A DNA stretch of 64,000 nucleotides from Trichobilharzia szidati (lineage: Eukaryota; Platyhelminthes; Trematoda; Strigeidida; Schistosomatidae). Of this stretch, positions 1 to 11,116 are shown one piece after another. A program made the position numbers and the translations under genes. The first letter of the stretch is position 1; each line of letters begins with the position of its first letter. The notes below the pieces were generated by a model. It saw only the letters and a program-made list of their open reading frames with translations, had not been told where the DNA came from and did no database searches. Location of the stretch: positions 100,508,020 through 100,572,019 of the forward strand of contig OX235272.1 of NCBI GenBank assembly GCA_944472155.2, given 5' to 3'.

Positions 1-578
1 ACCCAATTCGCAGCAACAGATTTCGATTCATCCTTATCTTCACACTATAAATATTTTTCTATGAAGGCTTTGCGGTGATTATTTGATTTAAGAGTGGAAT
101 GAACCGATTTTAGTTCCTTACTAATCTCTTCCTCCTCAGTAATTAGACGTTTCGCTCTGTTATTCAGATTCTTGACCACAGTTACTTTGGTGGTAAAAGG
201 ATGTGCTGAATAGTAGTAGTCTAGGCATCTTTCCGAATGTGTCGGCTTTCTGCAAATGTTTATTTAATTTGTTTCAGTTTCGCTGAGATTTTTTACAAAT
301 ATTTATTTTAAACGCGGAATTGTTTTCCCAAATCCATTATACAATAAATAACCTAATTGTTTATTTCACTTAAATTCTTCATCTCACTAGTTAAACATGA
401 GTCATAGTTATATTATGTCTAAGATTGTCATCACTGCTAGATACAATAATGGCATGTCGAAGCTTTTGTAATATTAATACGCCTAGTTTCTTTGGCACTA
501 TTTAGAGATTGAACTTATGCTTCTCAAATACTCATGTTACCATGGTGCTTATGAAATTCTACACTGTAATTTTTTCAG

Positions 579-1163
579 TTGATAGCGGTAACATTTCATT
601 TGCTGTCTACGAATTTCTTCCTTCTCAATATTAGGCTGTCAAGACATCGAAGTGAAGGATCTCTTCTGCACCAGTGCCCCTACTGCGAAACTTTAATGTT
701 ACCTGTAAATCCACCAAATCTAGCAAAAACAAAACGCTCCAAAATGGAAAGAGTTTTCAGCTATCCGAATGAGAATCAGGACCCAACAGACCAACAACAA
801 GAAAGGGAAGAAGCTATTTATTACTACCAACCAAATTATAAGCAGATTGTTGTTTCACATAAAACAATACGTACAAAACACACTAATATCAAGAAAACCA
901 CGGACTCCCGTTCACCATCATCTCTGATATTATGTGAAATAAAGTCACCATCTGCTTCTTCAGATATCCCTCATAAATCTACTAATCGATGCCGTGAAAT
1001 ACCAATTCGGATACAACGTAACGATTCTGATGACAATGAAAATAAATCAAATTACTTTTCAGTACATTGTAAAATTAACTCATCCACAAAAGCCAATCCG
1101 CATTCTCCTGAAGGGACAGTTAGTGTTGTTGAAAGTTCAGACAATGATTCAACTGCTTTTTAA
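579..1163 (+). CDS. Candidate terminal exon of an unknown host gene
   Basis: An open frame of about 194 codons ends at TAA (1161-1163). There is no in-frame ATG near its left edge, and a strong splice acceptor (six T then CAG, ending at 578) opens it; a second acceptor-like TTAG ends at 634. This fits a last exon better than a complete gene. The product would be hydrophilic, with one CPYC pair near residues 33-36 that could bind metal, then a low-complexity tail rich in Ser, Asn, Lys and Asp. I do not recognise the protein. An ATTAAA lies at 1184-1189, within 25 bp of the stop, and could act as a poly(A) signal. It is not similar to any repeat family in the window. A chance open frame remains possible. 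Confidence 0.4.
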   Translation: MIAVTFHLLSTNFFLLNIRLSRHRSEGSLLHQCPYCETLMLPVNPPNLAKTKRSKMERVFSYPNENQDPTDQQQEREEAIYYYQPNYKQIVVSHKTIRTKHTNIKKTTDSRSPSSLILCEIKSPSASSDIPHKSTNRCREIPIRIQRNDSDDNENKSNYFSVHCKINSSTKANPHSPEGTVSVVESSDNDSTAF

Positions 1164-2019
1164 AAAGTAACACAATGAAGAATATTAAATTAGAAGGAAT
1201 ATGATTACGTCTTTTCATTCAAATAAGTGGTATTATTACGTTTTCTTCTTTTTGTTATTTATTTTATTGAAATTTCTATTGTTGGCAATATACTTGTAAA
1301 TTATTAACTTTCATTTATTTTATGAATAATTATATTCAGACTTGTCGAGAAATAAGTGAATCATTTATTCTGGAACTTATCATTTACATTTTCACCAAAC
1401 TATGGATGTACTACTCAGTATGTAGCTCAATCAGTAGTGTGGTTTCGTCGTGGAAAGGCTATTCGCATTCTTCTGGGAGAGAAATGTGCGTTTAATATTT
1501 TACATTTTGACTTTTTTTAGACAGACTACGGTCAGCTGAGATTTAATAGATTGATGGAAATCAACATTCGTGTTAATTGAATGAAGCTCACTCAGTTGAA
1601 TCAAATCCATGATTTTAGTTTATCATGTCTATTGCGAATTCTGTCAATTCCCACCTAAATTTTATTCATATTATCCACAGATACACACAAAATATTTCCT
1701 AATTTTGTGAACAATTTTGTATGTATAGAAGCATAATTGAAGAAAGAAGTGAAATTAATGGAATCTTTTAGCATGTTTCAAAAGGAATCATTTGTCTGCA
1801 AATATTTCTGTAAATTGTTTCACTCGGTGAACGTTACCTGCATCTAGATGAGAGTTTTTGTTTGTTAACTTGGCGTTGATGATACCTTCCTTGGCTAGGA
1901 GCGCATTAGTTATACACGTTCAAGTGTGTGTACAGTTGACATACATCATTTTAAGCGTGCATGGAAGCGTAAGATTCCAAAGTCTGCACTTTTGTTGACT
2001 ATCTGATTTAAAGGTATAA
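1164..2019. other. AT-rich noncoding stretch
   Basis: Apart from the possible poly(A) signal just after the upstream exon, I see no coding frame, repeat copy or RNA gene here. Confidence 0.5.
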
Positions 2020-2240
2020 GCATTGGTTATTATTTATTTTCTATTTTTTTATTTTTGATTACAGCTTGATGCCACTCCGTATTTTCAGTACAAGTATGGC
2101 ATTTTCAGCATGGATATCCGTAGCCCAAATTTTACAGGCCGACCATAGATATCGGGTGTGCGTCGGCAGGGGATCGAACCCCGGACCATGTGCATGGTCG
2201 GCGAGAGTCCTAACCACTGTGCCACCGACGCACTCAGGAC
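2020..2240 (-). mobile_element. tRNA-derived SINE with A-rich tail
   Basis: Read on the minus strand, the element starts with a 72-nt tRNA-like head (2160-2231). Its 7-bp acceptor stem is perfect (GCGTCGG with CCGACGC). It has a box-A-like TGGCACAGTGG and a T arm with box B GGTTCGATCCC. A body of about 100 nt and an A-rich tail near 2020-2065 follow. The anticodon region is replaced by a 16-nt self-complementary segment (GACCATGCACATGGTC), so this is not a normal tRNA. The same head, with the same 16-nt segment, recurs inside the composite retroposon at 21,685-22,074. Confidence 0.7.
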
Positions 2241-2249
2241 TTCATCAAG

Positions 2250-2500
2250 AGCTGCCATAGGTTACAGGACCATTGGAAAACCAACAAGGAGTAATGGACG
2301 GCCAGCTGTTTCGTCAACCTAGTTTGGGACTCTTCATCAGTACTCACCCACTGGGTTACGAACCCAGGACCTTCTGGTCATAAAACTAGCCAGCTCGTAG
2401 ACCATTAAGATACTGGGAATCGATCCAGTGGTCCATGAATTCTAACTTCTGCCAATTCACGAGATAGCAGGACCACTAGTCAATCTCTTCGGCAAGTATT
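2250..2500 (-). mobile_element. Hammerhead SINE (S. mansoni alpha type), copy a
   Basis: This is a minus-strand copy of the commonest SINE in the window. It shares with the other copies the AATTCATGGG-type 5' block, a tRNA-like box A/box B segment and a hammerhead block next to GAAACAGCTG. In this copy the core slot reads ATGAAGA, so the first core C is lost. It lies head to head with copy b. Confidence 0.75.
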
Positions 2501-2765
2501 TCTAAGTTTGAATTCATGGGCCTTTGGATTGTATCCCAGTGACTCAATGGTCTACGACCTTCTCTTGTAACGATTAGGTCTTGTGTTGCGATACTGTACG
2601 TCAGTGCGTACTGCTGAAGAATCCCAAACTAAGCTGACGAGACAACCGTCCATTACTACCTGTTGGTTTCCAATGGTCCTCTAACCGATGTTAGCTCATG
2701 ATGAAATCCTGTAACCAGTCAATCAAATCTCTACCAACCAGTACAATACATATTAATATCCTACT
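2501..2765 (+). mobile_element. Hammerhead SINE, copy b
   Basis: This plus-strand copy begins at AATTCATGGG and shows the promoter-like segment CTCAATGGTCTACGA. The hammerhead core CTGAAGA is intact at 2614-2620. Stem II is spoiled (ATCCC on the 5' side and a 2-3 nt insertion on the 3' side), so cleavage is unlikely. The 3' end is the usual block GATGAAATCCT followed by a diverged CCCTACAAAACC-like tail. Confidence 0.75.
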
Positions 2766-3869
2766 TAGATATGATACACGAGAATATTATCGAACAAGGA
2801 ATTCTTCAAAGTGAGAGGTGATTGTAGATGAAAAGTGACTGAACGATACTTGGAATCAAAGTGAAAAGCCATAACACCTGTCAGTCTTTTAGATTTAAAA
2901 ATAAGCTGACTTAGCAATCCAGAGATTATTAAATTCCCAGATGTCATACACTGTTGTCAGCTCAACGCATATGTGTCTCACGCTGCATTTTGTTGTTATA
3001 AAATTTCATACCGGCTAATCAGTCAATTTCTTCAGGTTATCTCTACTTCCTGATGACAACAGTTTTAATAAAATTGGCATCAAAGGATATGCAGGCATCA
3101 GGAGAGTAAGTTACTTCCCCTTTTAAACAAATATGAAGTAACTGAGAGAGTGTGTGTGTGTGTTACAGTTCAAAGTAATCTGACTCAACTGGATGATTAC
3201 TGAAGGCCTATGGCTAAATGACCTATCAGATAGGCTATCTACCATCCCTCATAGTCTCTAAATTATTAATGTATACTGAAGTAATCAAAAAATGTCAAAT
3301 ACTTAACACGGAAGAGAAAATTAAGTTAGTGATAACGCTTCAAACCGTTAGGCTTTCAGTTAATTAATTCATCTTGGCAACTTTCAGGTAACATCTATAA
3401 TTTCAGTGACAAAGAGAACCGAATAGAGCTTAATTTTGACAAATCTTGTCATTGACAGCATATTGTTCATTTCATAGAATGTATATTAGGATTAGATGTA
3501 TGTCATTTAGAAGAAAGCTGGATAACCTAGCTTTCCTTCCTACCTTGTTTATCAGTGATAATGTTTTGTGAGAAATTATAACACCATTATTCTGAAAACC
3601 AGGTAGAACATCGGAGGAAATGTTCCTAGCCTCAACGTTCATTGTGCCTAACTCTTGTAGATGACGAATCGTGTTCATTATCTTCCTGCGTTTCTTTTCA
3701 CTTCATTGTGGATTTATAAGTCTAGTTACTGCTGTTGTGAATTTTTACCAAAATAAATTCGGGACGATAATCCAACAATTAAAAGCACATGTTGAGTGAC
3801 ACAAAATCTGAAAACACAGGATTTGTTTTAAATGCCGCAGCATGTTAAATATAAAATATGAAATGACCT
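2766..3869. other. Noncoding stretch
   Basis: I find no convincing gene. A short GT run (about 3152-3163) is present. Part of 3,700-3,869 could be the eroded 3' UTR of the adjacent minus-strand non-LTR element, but I could not align it to the other copy. Confidence 0.4.
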
Positions 3870-3899
3870 CTTGTTCTACCTGAGGAGACACAAGATGAA

Positions 3900-6800
3900 A
3901 GCTGCGGGTACTGTGGTGGATGCTCTCAGTCTGACAAAACTCCTTTAGGAAATTTGTTGTATGAAATCAAGTGCTAATCAATGGCGATGTCAATCATATG
4001 GTCAAACGGAATACCACTCGCCCCACTGACAGTCTTCAGAGCCCTACGAAGTTTGATTTAGTCTTTTTTAAGCAATCCAGGAAAGAATAAGGGTGAACAG
4101 TAAAGAAGAATAGGTAAGACGCATGAGCTGACAAACAGTAAGAGGAGGGGATGAGTTATGCCTGAGTGCCTTAACTTCTTAATGTAAAACGTCAGAAGAA
4201 ATATTCTTTTAGAAATCGCTAAGACATGGGAGGACAAGGATAGGTCAGAAGAAAGAATTAATCCAAGATACTTAATGACAGACTAGGATCTGAACTTCGC
4301 CGATGATATATGTCTGATTTCCCACAAACTGGAAGATATGCAAGCGAAAAGCAACAAGTTGACAGAAGAAGCATCAAAGATAGGACTTCAGGTGAACATG
4401 GAGAAAACAGAGGTGATGAAGATTCCTGGACAAGAACAACAACAACAGACAACGATCAGCATAAATGGGAGGGACCTGAAAGAAACAACCTCTTTTACCT
4501 ACCTGGGAAGCATCGTTTCACCTACAGGCGGAACTGACGAGGATATCAAAGCAAGAGTCGGAAAAGCAAGATAACCTCTCACTACTCTCAAGTCTGTGTG
4601 GAGGTCAACAGCACTCAGCATCAAAAATCAGGTCCGGATTTCCAACTCCAATGTGAAGTCAGTGCTACTATACGGATCAGAGACTTGCACTGCGCGTCAT
4701 AAAGAGCATCTCAAACAAACTACAGACCTTCATTAACAGTTGTCTTCGCTCAATACTCACGATCAGATGGCCGGCCAGAAAAGATCAGCAACAGGGATCT
4801 CTGGCAATGAGCGAACCAACCAGGAACCGATTGTGAAATAAATAGGCAGGAAGAAATGGAGATGGATTGGCCATACTCTGAGGAAACCATCAAGTGACAT
4901 CACTAGACAAGTCATTGCTCGAGTGGAACCCGAAAGGGAAGCGGCGAGTTGGTCGTCAGTGTGAGGATGATTTTGAGGAGGTCATGTGAAGTGGAGATCA
5001 AAGCGTGTGGGCAGACATGGAGCCAGGTGAAGACTCTAGCAGAGAACAGAACGCAATGGAGACGCACGGCTGAAGCCCTATGTTCCTCTAGGAATTAAAG
5101 GAAACAATAATAATAATAAATAATAACGACAGACTTGATTTCTATATCAGTATCATCAATTTTCCAACTGTCATAGGAGTTGACAGCTTCATTTAACTTT
5201 CTTTTACATCGGAAACTGAAATTAACAGTTTGACATTTGGAAGGATTTAGTTTAAGACCATCAGATGAAGACCATATGCTAACTCTCGATAGAAAGCAGT
5301 TAACCTTAGTACAGTCTAGCTGGGAGTTAACAGACATTGAAATAGTTATATCGTCCGCATGCTTAATAAAGTTTATTTCATCATCAGAGTGAGGCAAGTC
5401 ATGCGAGAAGGAAGAAAACAGAAAAGGAGAAAGGACAGTGCCTTGAGGGACATTAGCCTCAGTTAGCAATGAAGTGGACGACTTCCCTGGACATACAGTG
5501 CACTGCTCTCTTCCTGAGAAATAAGAGTGCAGCCAGTTGACAACCCAACAGTCAGTTTGAGTTTCAGCAAGCTTGTTTAACAAAATATCTCTTGGTACTG
5601 AGTCGAAAGCAGATGTGTAATCTAGGAAGGTGAGACAAACAGATTTAGCCCCCTTGTCTAAACTGCAGATGATGTTATGATGCAAGACTGCAGCTGCATC
5701 TAGAGTACTTCTACTGTGTTTATAGGTGGATTGTTTGGGGTCGTTAAAGGCATTAAGTGAGGATTCAAGATGGAGTCAGAGTAACTTTTCCATAGTTTTA
5801 GAAAAGGAGAGGTAATAGCAATAGGTCTAAATTTAATACACATTCCAGTGGATAACTTAGCTATAGGTACAATTTTTATGTTCTTCCAAACGGCTGGCAC
5901 GACATTTCTGGAAAAGGATTAATTAAATATGTCCATGAGAGGATAACACAGGATATCTGCACACTTTGTGAGAATAATGCTAGGCAAACCATCTGGTCCT
6001 AGGCTACGAGAAGGGTTCATAGACTGGAGACATTTTAGTGCGTCATTTTTTTGAAATATCTGTAACACTAGAGAGCATGGTATTTGTGGAAGAATGTATG
6101 AAAGACTTGTATAGTGTACACACGTCAAACGAACAAGGAATACTGTTGATCTGCCTACCACCAGTAATGTCTTTGAAATATTTCGATATATTAGGAGCGT
6201 TTCTACAGGATACGAACTTCTGGTAATAAATTGAATTCAATCTGTACATTTCAGACTTGATTAGGAGATTAATTCTTTTCACACCACGGTTATCCTTCAT
6301 TTCATATAACTTTCCCTTTTCCCTACGAAGCTTTTCAAGTTGAGGGGAGGAGAAATGGCCAAATCTGATGAAAAGTGTTTCCTGGGATAAAAGTTGTCAG
6401 GACAGAATTTGAGATAACATGTAATATTTGAGATAGTGTCATCAAGGGAGTCTTCATTAAACGAATCCCACGTTATGCCTTTGAGCATGCTCCTAAGATA
6501 CTGAACATTCTCCTTTAGAGAAACACCTGTACACAATTTTCTTGGACAGGTGTGAAAAGGTTCTCTTGTGTAACTTTCCATAGATTTTGAGTAGAACCCG
6601 TGCAATACAATGATTGGAGTTAAACAGTGGGGCTCTTTTACGGACTTCGTATATTCTGGAATCATTTTTAAATACAAGATCAAGCGAAGTATCTAGTTGG
6701 GTGGGAAAGTTCACAACATTTTCATGACCTAGCACCGTAAGAAAACTGCAGTCAGAAGAATTAAAATCGCCAGTCACTGTGGACACTGAGTTACAAAAGA

Positions 6801-7255
6801 GGCGGTAGGAAAAACAGTGAATTCATCAGCACACATAGTTCTGAGGGACTACAACACGGTGTGACATAAATGTTCGTGATGCAAATAAAGTTGTAATTAT
6901 ACAGGTGTTTATGTCGATATTTAACAGTTATACAGTCAATATTATCAATTGAGAAATTAAAGCAGATGTTATTGGCAACAGACCACTGAGAATTGATAAA
7001 AATAGCAACACCACCACCTCGCTTTTTCGTTGAACGGATTCGGTCTTGTCTGTACACAGTGAAACCATTTAGAGAGATTAAATTATCATAATATGAATCG
7101 TGGATAACAGTTTCTTGAAGCGTTATTACACCTATATTACGAAAAATATTTGAATATAATAGAGCATGCAAGTAATTAATCTTATTCGATAATGACCAGC
7201 AATTTGTGCTGATAATCACAGAAACAGTCATCTGATGCATTGGAGTACACTTCAA
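3900..7255 (-). pseudogene. ORF2 pseudogene (endonuclease plus reverse transcriptase) of copy 1
   Basis: The reading frame survives as overlapping pieces. An APE-type endonuclease start lies at 7,255-6,791 (LQET and RGGGVAIFI motifs). The rest of the domain is at 6,786-6,493, with GDFN intact but the last catalytic motif reading SNH instead of SDH. The linker spans 6,683-6,043. The RT spans about 6,160-5,117, with SLGPDGLPS, FRPIAITSPFLK, TFLDYTSAFDSVPR and PQGTVLSPF. The catalytic box reads HADD rather than YADD. The C-terminal part (FVSSCVLPIL...) is displaced to 4,273-3,900 by the RTE insertion. Several frameshifts are present. When intact the protein would nick DNA and reverse-transcribe the element's RNA at the nick. 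It is dead here. Confidence 0.85.
4285..5124 (+). mobile_element. RTE-clade (SR2-like) 5'-truncated insertion with TSD
   Basis: The fragment starts just before the RT catalytic box FADD (about 4,289-4,300). It continues through FTYLGSIVSP, the thumb region (LYGSETC, a change from the usual LYGSETW) and RRKWRWIGHTLRKPSS. It ends at the family's 3' motif AGCCCTATGTTCCTCTAGG plus a (TAA)n tail. Frameshifts and stops break the frame. It is flanked by AATGACAGACT (4,274-4,284) and AACGACAGACT (5,125-5,135), an 11-bp target-site duplication with one mismatch. The insertion split the minus-strand non-LTR element and is therefore younger than it. Confidence 0.9.
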
Positions 7256-7480
7256 GACTTTTTTCCAACCGCCATGATGCTTTTTCTTAAGTTAATCAGA
7301 AATTCATAAACTAACCAGTTGAAAACATTTTAAATAATCGCGACAGTAAGTAATACGATTTGGAATCAAAATGGAATAATTAAAACAAAATAAATTGGAC
7401 TAATCAGATACAATATAACTAGCGTAAAAGTTTGGTAGCCCAACGTTTAGGCAGGCCGCCGGAAGAATAGCAAAGGACAA

Positions 7481-8744
7481 GTGAGAAAAAAAATAACAGC
7501 CGTGAAGAAGAGTATGTACAGCGAATGTATTTTCAGACAAACAGCTTCAGTTGAGAGTAAAAGAACATCTATGAGTAACTCTATCACAGTCTTATTTCAT
7601 CCATAGTGGCCGAATAAAAGGCAGAATAATCACTTTTAAGATTATACATAAACATTCCTGTTCACCATTTGTTTCAAATCGTAAAGCTTCCAGAAATCAG
7701 AGAAACAAATGTCATAAACAAATGTTTTCTTAAAATGTTTGATTTGTTCTTTTCGCTTCCTGTAATGAACCAAAGGAGGCTTAGAGTATTTGCAACTAAG
7801 AAGACTCAGTGATTTTTGTTATTATACTCCATCGTTATAATTTATTTCCTATACTTGTGTGAATGAATGTTCATCATTGGATTTCTCATATCCTCAGTAG
7901 TATACACACTATGATTTTATACAGTTTCGATGTAGTTGAACAGATTAAATGTCTAGATTACTATGGCTCTTATATTATTCTTTTGCTTACATGTGTCAAG
8001 TGAGTAAATTTTCAAATGAATACGAAATACTCAACGCTAATAGCTCTGTCATAGGGATCATTCGTATGTTCGGCTTTCTGGAATGCTTTCACGTGATTAT
8101 TTTTTTTATTAGTATGACTGTTGATGTTATTATTATTATCATCGAGGCAGTTAACTAACTGTGTCATTTACTACAACACTTATCAGTGATCTCGAATTCA
8201 TAGTGACAGGTCAAAATTATATGCAAAATTACAGAGTCATGTGTATTTATATTTGTAAACAGTGTTGTTCTGTTACATGCTTCATTTTACTACTACTTAT
8301 ATGAATAGGAATTAGTAAGCTGGAAAAATTGCAAATACCAGTAATGCATTTCAACATTCAATGGATGGGTATGGTGCACAGCAAAAATTATTGGATTGAA
8401 CTCTGTTATGCAGTTGGAATTTTCTCCGCTCGTGCTGATATGATGAATTAATTTATCTGAGTGACTTCAAGTTAAATCACGCATTGTTACCAGTTAGAAA
8501 GCCAGCGAAAACAAAAAAGAGCTGCTGTTTCATACTGGTGTGGGATTCTTCAGCAGTATGACCCCAGCAAAAGTTTGATGGGTACTCAACAATCTGGCAA
8601 GGGGTAGAAATTCAGTGTAAATTGATGAATATTTATAATAATAATACGTCTACAGACTTTATCTCTGATTTATATGAAATGCAGTAGAATGCTGAAAATG
8701 AAATTCATGAAAAGGAGAGTTTTGTTTTTCGAGTTTGACCATGG
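7481..8744. other. Noncoding stretch
   Basis: No gene is supported. A short piece at about 8,520-8,570 resembles the hammerhead block of the SINE on the minus strand. The rest is AT-rich sequence without a recognised family. Confidence 0.45.
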
Positions 8745-8995
8745 ATTGGTGTCAGTTAAAGAACCATTGGAAACCATCACTGGAGTGCTGGGCAGTTGTT
8801 TCATCCTAGTTTGTGACTCATCGGCAGTACGCACCCACTGCCAGGGGTAGAACCAAGGACCTTTCGGTTACGAGGCACGTTCGTACACCATTTATCCATT
8901 GAGACCCACCCGACTCAGTGGTCAGCCCATGAATTCTAACTTCTACTAACTCATGATTTTTAGCGCGACCATCAAGTCGTGACTGTAATCAAACT
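8745..8995 (-). mobile_element. Hammerhead SINE, copy c
   Basis: Minus-strand SINE copy with the 3' block (GGAAACCATCACTGGAGTGC), hammerhead block and 5' block (CCATGAATTCTAACTTC). Its core slot reads CCGATGA followed by GTCAC and GGATGAAAC. The stem II register is kept, but the U4 position is C, which should prevent cleavage. Confidence 0.75.
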
Positions 8996-9612
8996 CAAAG
9001 AACAAAGTGTATATGACTGAAACAAATTAATGGACGAATAAGTTCATTTTAAGGAGTTTGAGGAAGTTCTCTTCATTCTAATATTTAGTTACAAAGCTGA
9101 TATCTCAACCTAGACACTCCACATTCTACTATACTGAAAGGCACTTCAAAGTCCTTAGTAAACTCCTTAAATATTTATGACTCATAATGGAGCCAAAGCA
9201 CTTTGAATTCGTTGTGTTCTTTGAGGAGCTGATTGATTTAATTGCGAAGCTTTCGTCATCCTTTTCAACAGCAAATTCTTTCAGCGCAGGTTTTAGTATG
9301 AAATGAAGCTTATTTGAATTCTCCATGAATGATGACATGACTGTATCTCCTGGCAACCAATGTCGTGACTGGTTGTTAATCGCTGGCTGATTCACTTGAA
9401 GACAAGGCTTTTATAAATTCCCCAGTGGCATTTTTGATGTTCCCTATCTAAAATTAAACCAAAAATATGGGTACGTTACGTCTTAATCAAGAGAATTAAC
9501 ACAGGAAATTTAGAAAAGCAAGTATACTGAAGATCAACACACACAGACCAAACACTCAAATATAATAATAACAATAATAATAATAATAACCCCATTAGTC
9601 ACAAAAGAAACT

Positions 9613-9920
9613 GTGGGCATATATTATTTAAAAGGGTTCAAACACACTGTAGCACTCCGCTGTTTTTTGAATAGAATTAAGGAAAAATACTTACTCACCG
9701 TCTTCAAAAATGATGGGTATCTCCAGAATTTCATCAAAAAGTGTTTAAACTGGAGTTATAACACCAATAACAAGCCAACAACAAAGATCACAAGAAAATT
9801 CATCGTACCATAAAAAAAATCTCTGAAATAACAGATAGAATATTGAGACCGTTTCAAATAGATATACCACACAAACCAGCCACCATAATCACTTCATTCG
9901 ATAATGTGCAAACTGAAAGA
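9613..9920 (+). pseudogene. PLE-3 RT C-terminal/linker fragment
   Basis: The frame encodes the segment after the RT thumb that in PLEs precedes the GIY-YIG domain. A basic helix-like stretch around RIKEKYLL, with DGYLQNFIKKCL, is followed, after a stop at 9,811-9,813, by TDRILRPFQIDIP, which matches the usual linker just before the endonuclease. No catalytic motif is included. The paralogous minus-strand segment at 54,244-54,026 aligns along its whole length. Confidence 0.7.
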
Positions 9921-10109
9921 TTTAATATGAAAAGAAGATAAAATTAACAAAATAAATTGCATATATGAACTGCAATCAACATTACATCGTTGGTCAAAGT
10001 GGGTGACCCATTCGACTCCAAATCCAAGAACACCAATCGGTTGTAAAGAGGCATGATATGTATTCTTTTGTTCACCAAAAATAACCATTGGGTCACGAAG
10101 AAAATAAAA

Positions 10110-10171
10110 GACAAATTCAGCGAAGAAAAATTTCTTTATCGACAAAGTCATCTTCAGAGGCTGTACAGTCG
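10110..10171 (-). ncRNA. Hammerhead-like module in PLE-2 left arm
   Basis: Minus-strand counterpart of the module at 13,135-13,197, with the same core CTGAAGA, GAC/GTC stem II and downstream hairpin. The outermost base pair of stem I is lost in this copy. Confidence 0.45.
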
Positions 10172-10318
10172 TATTTATACTTAACAAAAATGTATAGTGG
10201 TCTATTATTGATTAATAGAGGGTGACATAATTGATATAATTACTCGGAAGTGGCTTTAGAAGTAAAAACTAAATTCATGAATAATTCCCATTCGGACATT
10301 AGTAGACAAAAGACAAGT

Positions 10319-10369
10319 AGATCAGCAAAGAGTCTCTTTTCGGCGAATTCATTTTCAAAGCTGTACAAT
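10319..10369 (-). ncRNA. Hammerhead-like module in PLE-1 left arm
   Basis: Minus-strand copy of the module at 12,040-12,090; same pairing and same weaknesses. Confidence 0.35.
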
Positions 10370-10769
10370 CGCAAATATATATGGTTATTTTGTGTGTGTG
10401 TGTGTATACATTAAATTTGTCAAACAAAATACGGTTAGTAAGTTCAAATGAATTGGATGTTGATAAGAGGATAGCAACAAAAGTGATGAGTTGTCAAAAA
10501 CGATTGTTAAAGAGGAGTAAGTTCAGGTGAATTGGATGTTCATATAAGAGGGTAGTAACAAAAGTGATGAGTTGTCATAAATGATTGTTAAATAAGAGTT
10601 ACGTAATGGCAAGAATAGTTTGATGAATGAGTTGTACTCAAAGGGTGAGCATGGAAACAAAAAATATACAGAATTACACAAGGGTTGTAAGTTAGAAAAA
10701 TAAGCATACAAACAGAAATAAGGTCAAATCAAACAAACAAAGAAGAGTTGGGTCAAATCAACGGAGTTG

Positions 10770-11051
10770 TTACCATGCGAGTAGAAGTGGTTGGATAATT
10801 TTCTTTTGTATACATAGTTCTGGTTGCACCAACTGGATGGCTAGGGCTTCTGCGATGCAAAGAAGACGAAATCGTACTGTCTTTGGGAGGTTGTTCTTCA
10901 CTTTGTAGATCACTTTGAAGGAGGCGTTTGTTGAGATGGAATGACCAGTGTTGACTAGATGTTCGATTATTGCACTCCTTATATGGCCATTATTTCCTTT
11001 CTGTAGCCACGCTGGGTAGTGTTCTTTGACCCTTTTGGACAGGATGCGCGT
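10770..11051 (-). pseudogene. Inverted partial copy of the GIY-YIG C-terminal half (PLE-1 left arm)
   Basis: The minus strand encodes the last 90 or so residues of the PLE-1 endonuclease with no amino-acid change from the plus-strand copy (RILSKRVKEHYPAWL to PLLLAW). It lacks the GIY and YIG strands because the arm stops at 11,051. It is part of the inverted arm and not an independent gene. Confidence 0.85.
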
Positions 11052-11116
11052 GAAACCCACCAAGATTTGTAGACAAAAACATCAAACAGAAAAACCAAAA
11101 GCAAGAGACACAATCC

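Larger units (their letters stand above)
3870..7480 (-). mobile_element. CR1/Jockey-like non-LTR retrotransposon, copy 1
   Basis: This minus-strand element is colinear with the better preserved copy at 40,190-43,855. Its 5' region (7,260-7,480) matches that copy's 5' UTR, including the GGGCTACC block. Endonuclease, linker, reverse transcriptase and the C-terminal region follow down to about 3,870. An RTE fragment (4,285-5,124) interrupts it and is flanked by 11-bp target-site duplications. Confidence 0.85.

Noticed and set aside
2160..2231. Functional tRNA gene
   Set aside because: No normal anticodon arm, weak D arm, no variable region; part of a dispersed SINE.
2066..2260. 64-codon plus-strand open frame (VCVGRGSNPGP)
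   Set aside because: It is the antisense translation of the tRNA-like SINE head.
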